Part shown: in pieces, positions 26,203-34,007 of the stretch
Layout of the letters: each line of letters opens with the position of its first letter
Numbering within the stretch: position 1 is the stretch's first letter
Origin: Roseobacter sp.
Lineage (GTDB): Bacteria > Pseudomonadota > Alphaproteobacteria > Rhodobacterales > Rhodobacteraceae
DNA length: 54,178 nt
Assembly (NCBI GenBank): GCA_015665415.1
Contig: JADFAE010000028.1
Coordinates: forward strand, 1 to 54,178
Direction: 5' to 3'
Program-made: the position numbers and the translations under genes
Notes under the pieces: generated by a model
What the model was told of the DNA's origin: nothing
What the model saw: only the letters and a program-made list of their open reading frames with translations
The model's database searches: none

Positions 26203-27315
26203 TCAGAAAGGCCCGTCTTCCAGCACACCATCCGCGCTCATCTGCGCGTATAGTAGCCCTTCTCGCAGGCCACGGTCTGCAACCGACAGCCTATCGGTGG
26301 GCCAACAGCGCAGCAGGGCCTGCAAAATCGCAGAGCCCGACATGATCAACGCCTGGCGGTCCTCACCAATACGCGGATCTCTGCGACGACCTGCCGGGCC
26401 CAGGTCCAGATAGCCCCGGATCACCTTGTCGATCTGATCACTGGTCATCCGCAACCCGTCCACCTTGGTGCGGTCATAGCGCTTTAACCCAAGATGGGAG
26501 GCGGCAACAGTGGTCACAGTACCAGAGGTGCCAACAATCTGAAAACCGGCGCGGGCCTGCTCATCCTTATAGGGGGCAAAATTTTCCAGATGCTCTTCAA
26601 AATACCAACTCATCAAGGCAAAGCGCGCGGAATCATCCTCAACGTCATTGAACTGGTCCCGCAGGGTTGCCACACCCAGGGGCACCGAGATCCAATCAAT
26701 CACCTTGGCCGCCGGAAACAGGCTGGAGGCGTTGTGAAACCCAGCATGCAGCCGCATGATCGCCGATGGTCGGTCCCGCCAGGGAACAGAGGACAAATCG
26801 ATCCACACCAGCTCTGTCGAGCCGCCGCCAATATCGACCACCAACAATTGTTCTGTCTTGGTTGAAACCAGCGGCGCGCAGGAAATCACCGCCAGGCGGG
26901 CTTCTTCCTCGGGCTGAATGATCTCGAGCGGCAATCCGGTTTCCCGTTTCACCTGCCGAATGAACTCTCGCGCGTTTTTTGCCCGTCGACAGGCCTCAGT
27001 TGTGACCAGACGCATGCGTTTGACGCGGTTACGTTTCAGTTTTTGCTGGCAGATTCGCAGCGCCTGAATGGTGCGCCCCATGGACGAACGCGACAACCGT
27101 CCCGTTCGCTCAAGCCCGGTGCCCAGTTGCACCGACTTGGAGAAGCTGTCCACCACATGAAACCCGCTGCCCTTGGGTTGGGCAATCAGCATGCGACAGC
27201 TATTTGTGCCAAGATCCAGCGCAGCATAAAGCGCATCTGGATCCGGACGGGCTGGTACAGGGGTCTCTACCTCCTTGGGAAACGCGCCCGCACCTTTGGA
27301 ACGCCTGGGCGCCAT
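26203..27315 (-). CDS. Ppx/GppA family phosphatase
   Basis: A 370-residue member of the exopolyphosphatase/guanosine pentaphosphate phosphatase family with the actin-like ATPase fold. The phosphate-1 motif is ALDLGTNSCRMLIA (about residue 31) and the phosphate-2 motif VVDIGGGSTELVW (about 165). QIVGTSGTVTTVAA is the adenosine/glycine-rich loop. It lacks the long C-terminal HD domain of E. coli Ppx, as is usual for short alphaproteobacterial members. It probably acts on polyphosphate and/or pppGpp; the two cannot be separated by sequence reading. Likely an operon with rlmE. Confidence 0.88.
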   Translation of the reverse strand: MAPRRSKGAGAFPKEVETPVPARPDPDALYAALDLGTNSCRMLIAQPKGSGFHVVDSFSKSVQLGTGLERTGRLSRSSMGRTIQALRICQQKLKRNRVKRMRLVTTEACRRAKNAREFIRQVKRETGLPLEIIQPEEEARLAVISCAPLVSTKTEQLLVVDIGGGSTELVWIDLSSVPWRDRPSAIMRLHAGFHNASSLFPAAKVIDWISVPLGVATLRDQFNDVEDDSARFALMSWYFEEHLENFAPYKDEQARAGFQIVGTSGTVTTVAASHLGLKRYDRTKVDGLRMTSDQIDKVIRGYLDLGPAGRRRDPRIGEDRQALIMSGSAILQALLRCWPTDRLSVADRGLREGLLYAQMSADGVLEDGPF

Positions 27316-27623
27316 GATTCACGCCCTCCGATTATCGTGTTACCCTTAGGATATGGAGCCGGGCAAGGCGGCGCAAGGGGAACCGGACTTAATCATGGCG
27401 AACAACTCGCGACCAATGGGCCGCCAGGCAGGGGTTGCGACAAACTCATAAGCTTGATGAGAATTTTGGAGAGCCACAGCTGTGGCTTTCACCTGGCGGG
27501 CTTTGTATTCACATAGACGCAAAACGTCGCTCAAACCCCAAACGGTGTCGAAATCCGGCGTTCGCGTTCAAACGGGACGCACTAGAAACGAACAACACCA
27601 GACGTCTGAGGAGAGGACTGACC
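27316..27623. promoter_or_regulatory. Divergent intergenic region with a 16-bp palindrome
   Basis: About 308 bases between ppx/gppA and the one-carbon operon. A perfect palindrome AGCCACAGCTGTGGCT lies at 27472-27487, roughly 140 bases before the operon start. It may be an operator or a structured leader element. I looked for SAM, SAH or cobalamin riboswitch cores and found none I could defend. GAGGAGAGG at 27608-27616 is the ribosome-binding site of the next gene. Confidence 0.45.
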
Positions 27624-27920
27624 ATGGCGGATGTCACAATCGTTTACTGGCGCGACATTCCTGCACAAGTGATTGTGGGGAAGGGCCGTCGTGGCTCGAA
27701 ACGTCAGTTGGAAGAACGCTTTGAACAAGCAATCGACCGTGCTGCGATGAAGGTCAACGCCAAGGACAGCGATGCCTATCTGGCAGAATGGCGCAAGGCC
27801 GCGCCCTATGCTTTGGAAGGTGACGCCGGCGAGATCGCCGAATCCGAAGCCAAACGTCTGGAAGCGGAATATGATCAGGATCGCTTGAAGACCTTGATTG
27901 CAAACGACGGATGGGCGTAA
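27624..27920 (+). CDS. Conserved small protein of the 'virulence factor' family in a one-carbon operon
   Basis: A 98-residue protein matching the small conserved family often labelled 'virulence factor' (opening MADVTIVYWRDIPAQVIVGKGRR, given here only in part: VTIVYWRDIPAQV). It has no signal or membrane segment and is rich in charged residues in its C-terminal half. The name says nothing solid about function. It is the first gene of an operon with metF (26-base gap) and a methyltetrahydrofolate methyltransferase, which ties it to folate or methionine metabolism in this lineage. ATG 27624 has a strong GAGGAGAGG site. Confidence 0.75.
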   Translation: MADVTIVYWRDIPAQVIVGKGRRGSKRQLEERFEQAIDRAAMKVNAKDSDAYLAEWRKAAPYALEGDAGEIAESEAKRLEAEYDQDRLKTLIANDGWA

Positions 27921-27946
27921 GCCTGACACCACTATGGGAGGCCGTG

Positions 27947-28879
27947 ATGGCTTTGTTGAACTTCAAAAAACGCGACTCTGGCGCAGACCAGCCCGTCACT
28001 CCCGAGATGGAGGCCTTTCTGCAGGGTTATTCCATCGAGGTGATGCCACGCACCGCCGCCAAGGTTGACGATTTCCGCGAGCTGCTGCCAGCCGGAACCC
28101 GCGTCTACATCGCCCATATCGAAGGGACCCCCATCGACGACATGGTAGCCACCGCCAAGCGTATCGCTGACGAAGGCTTTGATGTCATGCCACATTTCCC
28201 GGCCCGTATCATCAAGGATGAGGCAACGCTGGCAGATTGGATCGCACGCTACCAGGGCGAGGCCGGGGTCAAGCAGGGCCTGATGCTGGCGGGTGGCGTT
28301 GCCCAGCCCCACGGCGATTTCGACAGCTCCATGCAGCTGCTGGAAACCGGGTTGTTCGACAAGGCAGGCTTTACCAATCTGCATGTTGCCGGCCATCCTG
28401 AACCCAACCTGGACATCGACCCCAAAGGCGGGCGCGCCAACACCTATGCCGCGCTGGATTGGAAACAAGAATTCTCCAAGCGCACCGACGCTGAAATGGC
28501 ATTGGCCACACAGTTCTGCTTTGAGGCACAGCCGGTGATCGACTGGGTCAATGAGCTGAACGAACGTGGCATGAACCTGCCGGTCCATATCGGGATCGCG
28601 GGACCTGCCAAACTGCAGACCATGATCAAATTCGCAATTGCATGCGGCGTTGGCCCATCCCTGAAAGTGCTGCAAAAGCGCGCCAAGGATGTCACCAAAC
28701 TGCTGCTGCCCCACGAACCCGGTGAGGTCCTGGCAGAGCTAGCAGCACATAAGGCTGCCAACCCTGACTTCAACATCACCAAGGTGCATTTCTTCCCGCT
28801 TGGCGGCATCAAGACCAACGCCAACTGGGCCATCAAAAACGGCGGCGCATCCGCGCAGCCCGTCAACTCCCAAGGATAA
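27947..28879 (+). CDS. Methylenetetrahydrofolate reductase (MetF-like)
   Basis: A 310-residue flavin-dependent reductase fold that makes 5-methyltetrahydrofolate from the methylene form. Visible features are IEVMPRTAAKVDDF near the start (the usual 'E-x-x-P' opening), the central LMLAGGVAQPHGDF, LHVAGHPEPN, ATQFCFEAQPVIDWV (the conserved Q-x-x-F segment) and HIGIAGPAKLQTMIKFA. ATG 27947 has GGGAGG at good spacing; an in-frame ATG at 27911 overlaps the previous gene and is less likely. The next gene starts three bases after its stop, so methyl-folate production and use are coupled. Confidence 0.88.
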   Translation: MALLNFKKRDSGADQPVTPEMEAFLQGYSIEVMPRTAAKVDDFRELLPAGTRVYIAHIEGTPIDDMVATAKRIADEGFDVMPHFPARIIKDEATLADWIARYQGEAGVKQGLMLAGGVAQPHGDFDSSMQLLETGLFDKAGFTNLHVAGHPEPNLDIDPKGGRANTYAALDWKQEFSKRTDAEMALATQFCFEAQPVIDWVNELNERGMNLPVHIGIAGPAKLQTMIKFAIACGVGPSLKVLQKRAKDVTKLLLPHEPGEVLAELAAHKAANPDFNITKVHFFPLGGIKTNANWAIKNGGASAQPVNSQG

Positions 28880-28882
28880 ACA

Positions 28883-29941
28883 ATGACCCGTACAGTCGTA
28901 GAATCCAAAACAAAAACCGCTGTCCTGGGCTTTGACGAGCCGTTCTGCGTGATCGGTGAGCGGATCAACCCAACAGGCCGCAAGAAACTGGCCGCCGAGC
29001 TGGAAGCCGGTGATTTTTCCACCGTCGAAAAAGACGCCGTAGCCCAGGTTCTGGCCGGGGCCACCGTGCTCGATATCAACGCAGGTGTGGTTTACAACTC
29101 CAACCCGAACCCCAACGAGACCGAGCCTCCCTTGATGAAAAAGATCGTCGAGCTGGTGCAGGGCCTGGTTGATGTGCCGCTGTGTATCGACTCCTCCGTT
29201 CCCGGTGCCCTTGAGGCCGGTCTGGAAGTCTGCGAAGGCCGCCCGCTATTGAACTCCGTCACCGGGGAAGAGGAGCGTCTCGAGCAGATTCTGCCGCTGG
29301 TCAAAAAATACAACGTACCCGTTGTTGCCATCTCCAACGATGACACCGGTATCTCCGAAGATCCCGATGTCCGTTTCGAAGTGGCAAAAAAGATCGTTGA
29401 GCGCGCTGCCGATTTTGGCATCCCGGCCCATGACATTGTGGTTGATCCGCTGGTCATGCCAGTGGGTGCCATGGGGACCGCTGGTCTGCAGGTCTTTGCC
29501 TTGGTACGTCGTCTGCGCGAAGAGTTGGGCGTAAACACCACATGCGGAGCCTCGAACATCTCCTTTGGTCTGCCCAATCGCCACGGCATCAACAATGCCT
29601 TCCTGCCAATGGCTATGGGCGCAGGCATGACCTCTGCGATCATGAACCCGGTCGGCCTGCCAGTGACCCAAAAGGCGCTGGCCGCCAAAAAGGAAGAAGT
29701 TGCCGCTTCTGGAATCATCCTGCCCGAAGGCATGGACGACGAGACCTTTGTGACCATGTTTGGTCTGGGCTCGATGAAACCCCGTGCGGGCAAGGAAATG
29801 GAGGCCATTCGTGCCGCCAACTTCCTGACCAACAACGATCCGCACGGTGGCGAATGGATCAAGTTCAACAAAGCCCCTGCAAAAGAGGGCGAAGAGGGCC
29901 GTGGTCGTGGTGGCCGCGGTGGTCGCCGTCGTCGCGCCTGA
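28883..29941 (+). CDS. Methyltetrahydrofolate:corrinoid methyltransferase-type protein with RGG tail
   Basis: A 352-residue pterin-binding TIM barrel (DHPS-like). FCVIGERINPTGRKKLAAELEAGD and AGATVLDINAGVV (quoted in part) match the folate domain of cobalamin-dependent methionine synthase and AcsE. It should pass the methyl group of methyltetrahydrofolate to a corrinoid protein, or the reverse. Free-standing versions fit a split MetH, with homocysteine and cobalamin domains encoded elsewhere; neither lies in this window. The last 20 residues are an unusual arginine/glycine-rich tail (GRGRGGRGGRRRRA) not needed for the barrel. It could instead belong to demethylation of methylated amines or DMSP-derived methyl flow. 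Confidence 0.85.
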   Translation: MTRTVVESKTKTAVLGFDEPFCVIGERINPTGRKKLAAELEAGDFSTVEKDAVAQVLAGATVLDINAGVVYNSNPNPNETEPPLMKKIVELVQGLVDVPLCIDSSVPGALEAGLEVCEGRPLLNSVTGEEERLEQILPLVKKYNVPVVAISNDDTGISEDPDVRFEVAKKIVERAADFGIPAHDIVVDPLVMPVGAMGTAGLQVFALVRRLREELGVNTTCGASNISFGLPNRHGINNAFLPMAMGAGMTSAIMNPVGLPVTQKALAAKKEEVAASGIILPEGMDDETFVTMFGLGSMKPRAGKEMEAIRAANFLTNNDPHGGEWIKFNKAPAKEGEEGRGRGGRGGRRRRA

Positions 29942-29970
29942 GCCCCAGCTTGGACAAATGAAGACATTGA

Positions 29971-29995
29971 AGGCCGGGGAAACCCGGCCTTTTTT
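29971..29995 (+). terminator. Terminator of the one-carbon operon
   Basis: AGGCCGGG (29971-29978) pairs with CCCGGCCT (29983-29990) around a GAAA-type loop and is followed by TTTTTG. It closes the operon ending at 29941. Confidence 0.9.
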
Positions 29996-30057
29996 GTTGC
30001 TTTGAACAGGGCCGCAAATGAGGGATAATTGGGTTTCACCCAATCGGGAGGCCGCTG

Positions 30058-30381
30058 ATGAAAACTCTGGCAAAGACCTTTCTGCTTGTGACTTGTATTG
30101 CAACGGCGACACAGGCTCAAATGCTACCAAACATGTTTTTTGATGGTACCGATCGCTACACGGCCGAAGTCAATGAAGACGGAGCAATACTGCAATCGCA
30201 AAGCACGATTCTATATCTTGGCAAAGATTGTGATGCGTTTAGCCCCCAATACGGCGCGGGAACCTGGGGCTGGGCCAACGCTGGTTTCAACGTGACGTTC
30301 CCCAAGTCGGGAAAGTTCATCGGTTTTGCGCGCCAGGAAAGCCCGGTAGAAGAGCGCCTGCCGACACTATGTCGTGAGTGA
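30058..30381 (+). CDS. Small exported protein of unknown function
   Basis: A 107-residue protein. The signal peptide MKTLAKTFLLVTCIATATQA is followed by QMLPN. The mature part has two cysteines (GKDCDAF and PTLCRE), suggesting a disulfide, and an aromatic central stretch GTWGWANAGFNV. GGGAGG precedes the ATG. It does not match a family I know. Single gene between the terminator at 29971 and the next small gene. Confidence 0.65.
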   Translation: MKTLAKTFLLVTCIATATQAQMLPNMFFDGTDRYTAEVNEDGAILQSQSTILYLGKDCDAFSPQYGAGTWGWANAGFNVTFPKSGKFIGFARQESPVEERLPTLCRE

Positions 30382-30559
30382 TCTGTTAGATCATGTTGCA
30401 ACCAAGTAGAAATGTCACCGGGTCTGCAAAGCAGGAATGTCACCAAAGGGCGCAACGGGAGCAAGGCTTAGCAACCCGGAGACCTCACATATCGCAGGGT
30501 TGGTAAGCCTTGCGGGATCAGGTAGTCGTAACCGAACCAGATATTTTGAGTGCTTTGTA

Positions 30560-30901
30560 ATGCCGCTTCTTGATCCGCCACTAACTCCTCCGCCGAAAAT
30601 CAAACTGTCTCGACTCCGGGATATTGGTTGGTCCAGTTGGGACCCGATTGGGCTCTTGGCTGACGGGCAAAAGTGGGATGATGAAGACTGCCAACCGTTC
30701 GCCGACGAGTATGACAGCTACCTACTTCAGGCCGCGGGCCAACTCCGCAGGGGCGTGCCAGAAGCAGACGTTGTAAGTTACCTCGTTGACATCGAGGCTA
30801 ACTACATGGGCTTAGGTCCCGCACGAGGCGCAGCGGCTCGTGCAAAAGAAGTTGTAGCGGCTATTCAAGCGGATGAAGACCTTTGGACTTACCCGGATTA
30901 A
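30560..30901 (+). CDS. Hypothetical protein, 113 residues
   Basis: A 113-residue acidic, probably cytoplasmic protein (IGWSSWDPIGLL near residue 23, then a mostly helical C-terminal half with EADVVSYLVDIEANYMG). The frame stays open further upstream to 30437, but that part has the look of intergenic sequence, so ATG 30560 is preferred. Its 3' end overlaps the end of the decayed transposase frame on the other strand by about 40 bases, suggesting the insertion sequence lost its end against this gene. Family and role unknown. Confidence 0.55.
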   Translation: MPLLDPPLTPPPKIKLSRLRDIGWSSWDPIGLLADGQKWDDEDCQPFADEYDSYLLQAAGQLRRGVPEADVVSYLVDIEANYMGLGPARGAAARAKEVVAAIQADEDLWTYPD

Positions 30902-32169
30902 TCTCTGCTACTGCTTTGGCCTCAGCGGCTCGCTCAACCCGCCTACGCTCGTAATATGCTTCCATTTTTGAAGGCCGTCCTGGTGGACGGCGTCCAGTCT
31001 TCTTGTAGCCGTTCTTCGCGCTGACTGGTTTGACCTTCGGTGGCGGCGCGGCTTTCTCTTGTTCTTCTTTGATATGGGCCAGCACAGCGCTGAGGTGCTT
31101 GTTCTCTGTGATCGCAGCGTGGGTGACGCGCTGTTGGTGCGGATCGAAGATGCTGCAGGGTAGGGCGACGCCTTTGGCACGGACTTGGATACGCCCGTCC
31201 GGCATCTCTTACACATCGACATATTTGCCAACCAAGCCGCGTGTCAGATCGTTGACTTCTGGTCGAATGCGCTTGCGGTCGTACCTCAGCGTCATATCCT
31301 TGGTGACATAGCGTTTGTCGCGCAGACAGAAGACCTCCTCAAGGCGATCCGGCTCAATATTCAGAGCGCGATGCAGGTTGTCTTGCTTGGCCGGGGCCTT
31401 TGCAAACTTGGTGTTATAGCGCTCCATGAAGTCCGCGAGGAGCGCGTTGCCGTCTTCCATGTTGGACATGCCTGCGATCCGCAGCTCTTTGACCAGTCGA
31501 TCTTGTAAGGTGCGGTTCGCGCGTTCGACGCGGCCTTTGGCTTGGGATGAGTTGGCGCAGATGATCTCGATGTTCTGTTCGGCAAGTGCACGCCCGAATT
31601 GTGTCATGCCCGTCATGTGTTCATTGGGCTTTGGAACGCGGAAGACGGTGTGCTTATCGCTATAGAACGCGACAGGACGGCCATGCTTCTGGAGGTAGCG
31701 CTCCAGGGCTTCGAAATAACTGAACGTGTTCTCGGATGTCGCAAACCGCAGTTCCCTTAGGGTGCTGGTCGCGTCATCGATGAAGACGAGCAAGGTGCAG
31801 GGAGTCGCACGATCTTCAAACCAGCGGTGATCTGAGCCGTCAATCTGAATCAGCTCGCCAAAGCATTCCCGACGCAGACGCGGTTGGTGGAATGTCCGGC
31901 GCTGCTTGCGTTGCTTGGAACGGCGTTGCTGCATGCGCTGGTGTGCGGCCATGCCGAAGTATCCTGCGTACTTCTTGGGAAAGGCATCATCCGCCCAGAA
32001 GTTGCGCTTGATCTCGCGAAAGATCGTTGACGTGTGACGCTTCAAAACCCTCGCCATCTCCGCAACAGGGACCTTTGCGAGCCACCAGTCTTCGGTCCTG
32101 CGGCGTTCTTGTAAGCTCAGTTGCGTGTAAACCGTTCCAATGCGATAAACTCCTCATTAGATAACCCAT
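30861..32169 (-). pseudogene. Decayed ISNCY-type transposase
   Basis: Most of a DDE transposase of the ISNCY/IS1202-like group is readable on the minus strand. An intact middle (32057 to 31212) shows an HTH-like start (MARVLKRHTSTIFREIKRN, in part), ELIQIDGSDHRWFEDR with the first D, LLVFIDDATS with the second, and SSQAKGRVERANRTLQDRLVKE with the E. An in-frame TAA at 31209-31211 cuts off the C-terminal part, which continues in the same frame to 30861 (MPDGRIQVRAKGV). Upstream, the N-terminal residues (NEEFIALERFT, then LSLQERRRTEDWW) sit in a different frame, consistent with a 2-base insertion near 32123, and the start codon is out of frame too. No terminal inverted repeats were found. Non-functional. 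Confidence 0.85.
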
Positions 32170-32340
32170 TGTTTTCTTATATGGGTCTCACCTCAAAGTA
32201 GCGCGCACCGGCTACAATCAATACCCGGATAATCTGTATTATGTTATATAATTGACAATTCCGTTCCGTCACACAGGATTGGCAGAACTGAACATCCAAG
32301 CTAGCCTTTCTGTAAAGATATCAGAGACAAGGCGGCAGAA

Positions 32341-33108
32341 ATGGACATCAAGGGCAGTTGTATCGTGGTCACGGGAGCCGCCAATGGCATTGGCAAAGGT
32401 CTGGCACAAAAGTTTGCGGAGTTAGGCGCAGCGCATGTGATCTGCGCTGATCTTGACCTGGATGGCGCCAAGGGCACCGCAGAGCTTATTGGTGGCACCG
32501 CGCTTCATGTAGACGTGCGCGTCGAGGACAGTCTCAAAGCGCTGATCGATACCGTCGAGACATCCATCGCGCCAATCGACCTGTTTTGTTCCAACGCCGG
32601 AATCCTGACATTGGGCGGTCTCGAAGTCCCCAATGAAGATTGGCAAAAGATTTGGGATATCAATGTGATGTCCCATGTTTGGGCGGCCCGTCACATGGTG
32701 CCTTTGATGCTGGAGCGCGGCGGCGGCAGCATTCTGAATACCGCATCGGCCGCCGGACTGCTCAATCAGATCGGTGCCGCACCTTATGGCGTGACAAAAC
32801 ACGCAGCTGTAGGTTTTGCCGAATGGCTTGCCATCACCTATGGCGAACAAGGAATAGATGTTTCCGTTCTTTGTCCCCAGGCTGTGCGTTCGGAAATGAC
32901 CCGTGGGATGGAAGACAGTGTGGCCAGCCTGGATGGGCTTCTGGAACCGGATTACGTCGCCGATTGCTGCGTAAAATCCATCGAAAACAAAGAGTTCCTG
33001 GTACTTCCGCATCCTCAGGTCAAGGATTACATGCAGGCCAAAACCAGCGATTACGACCGCTGGATTTCTGGCATGCAAAAGCTACAGGAACGCTTTCGCC
33101 CGCGCTAA
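32341..33108 (+). CDS. Short-chain dehydrogenase/reductase
   Basis: A 255-residue classical SDR. The cofactor motif is VTGAANGIGKGLA (residues 9-21), then CSNAGIL, the catalytic serine in ILNTASAAG, and Y-G-V-T-K in APYGVTKHA. An aspartate at the end of beta-2 (ICADLDLDGA) favours NAD over NADP. The stop overlaps by four bases the end of the convergent thioesterase gene. Substrate unknown; next to an acyl-CoA cluster, a hydroxyacyl or alcohol substrate is plausible. The A+T-rich 200 bases upstream hold its promoter and the worn IS end. Confidence 0.85.
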   Translation: MDIKGSCIVVTGAANGIGKGLAQKFAELGAAHVICADLDLDGAKGTAELIGGTALHVDVRVEDSLKALIDTVETSIAPIDLFCSNAGILTLGGLEVPNEDWQKIWDINVMSHVWAARHMVPLMLERGGGSILNTASAAGLLNQIGAAPYGVTKHAAVGFAEWLAITYGEQGIDVSVLCPQAVRSEMTRGMEDSVASLDGLLEPDYVADCCVKSIENKEFLVLPHPQVKDYMQAKTSDYDRWISGMQKLQERFRPR

Positions 33109-33989
33109 GCGCGCGACTTGCCGCGTGGCTTTCCAATGGGACGCATCAGACCCTCTTGTGCTACGCTGGCAACCAGTTGCCCGTCCTGCGTATAGATTGA
33201 GCCGCGGTTGAAACCGCGGCCGTTGCCCCCAAAAGGCGAATCCATCGTGTAGAGGTGCCACTGATCAAATTGCACCGGTGCATGGAACCACATGGCATGG
33301 TCGAGGCTCGCGGTCATGGCCTCAGGTTTGTACCAGGTCAACCCATGTGGCCTGAGTGCGGATCCAAGCAGCCCAAAATCTGACGCATAGGCCATCAGCA
33401 CATGCTGCAACTGCGGCCCTGCCCCGTTTGCTGCCGCCATCCTGATCCACATATGATTGGTATCACTTGTCAAATCAGGATCCAGCGGATCACGTGGTTC
33501 AATATCCCTGATTTCAAAAGGACGCTCTCGGGTGAATTCGGCCCGGTGCTTTTCATCTATCCGATGCGCATGCTTTTGATGCAGGGCGTCCCGCGACAGC
33601 AATCCATCTGGCGGCGGAACATCCGGCATCTGGTGCTGATGTTCCCAACCCTCTTCCTTGTGATGAAAGGAGGCCGCCAAGTTCAAAATTTGACGCCCAT
33701 TCTGGATTGCCGTCACCCGACGGGTGGTAAAGCTGCCACCATCGCGGGCGGGATCCACCTCATAGATCACCGGCTTGCTGGGATCTCCGGGGCGAATGAA
33801 ATAGGCGTGCAGCGAATGGCACAACCGGTCAGAAACACTGGCATAGGCGGCAGACAAAGCCTGGGCGATGACTTGCCCACCATAGATCCGCATCGGCGTC
33901 TCGCCCCCAGAACCGATGCCGCGATATAGGTTGGTATCCAGCTCCTCCAAATCGAGAAGATTGAGAAGAACCTTACCAGCATCAGTCAT
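33105..33989 (-). CDS. Acyl-CoA thioesterase II (TesB family)
   Basis: A 294-residue tandem hot-dog thioesterase that releases free acids from acyl-CoAs. Typical blocks are MRIYGGQVIAQAL in the first fold and the C-terminal DHAMWFHAPVQFDQWHLY, with SFTTRRVTAIQNG in between. The catalytic aspartate of the family lies in the DH of the DHAMWFH block. It ends the leftward cluster, 18 bases after the acetoacetyl-CoA synthetase gene. Likely adjusts CoA pools during acid catabolism. Confidence 0.88.
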   Translation of the reverse strand: MTDAGKVLLNLLDLEELDTNLYRGIGSGGETPMRIYGGQVIAQALSAAYASVSDRLCHSLHAYFIRPGDPSKPVIYEVDPARDGGSFTTRRVTAIQNGRQILNLAASFHHKEEGWEHQHQMPDVPPPDGLLSRDALHQKHAHRIDEKHRAEFTRERPFEIRDIEPRDPLDPDLTSDTNHMWIRMAAANGAGPQLQHVLMAYASDFGLLGSALRPHGLTWYKPEAMTASLDHAMWFHAPVQFDQWHLYTMDSPFGGNGRGFNRGSIYTQDGQLVASVAQEGLMRPIGKPRGKSRA

Positions 33990-34007
33990 TTAGAGATCAC
34001 TCCTCAC

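Noticed and set aside
27316-27623. SAM, SAH or cobalamin riboswitch ahead of the metF operon
   Set aside because: Expected for the gene content, but I could not find any conserved core sequence; only a palindrome is seen.
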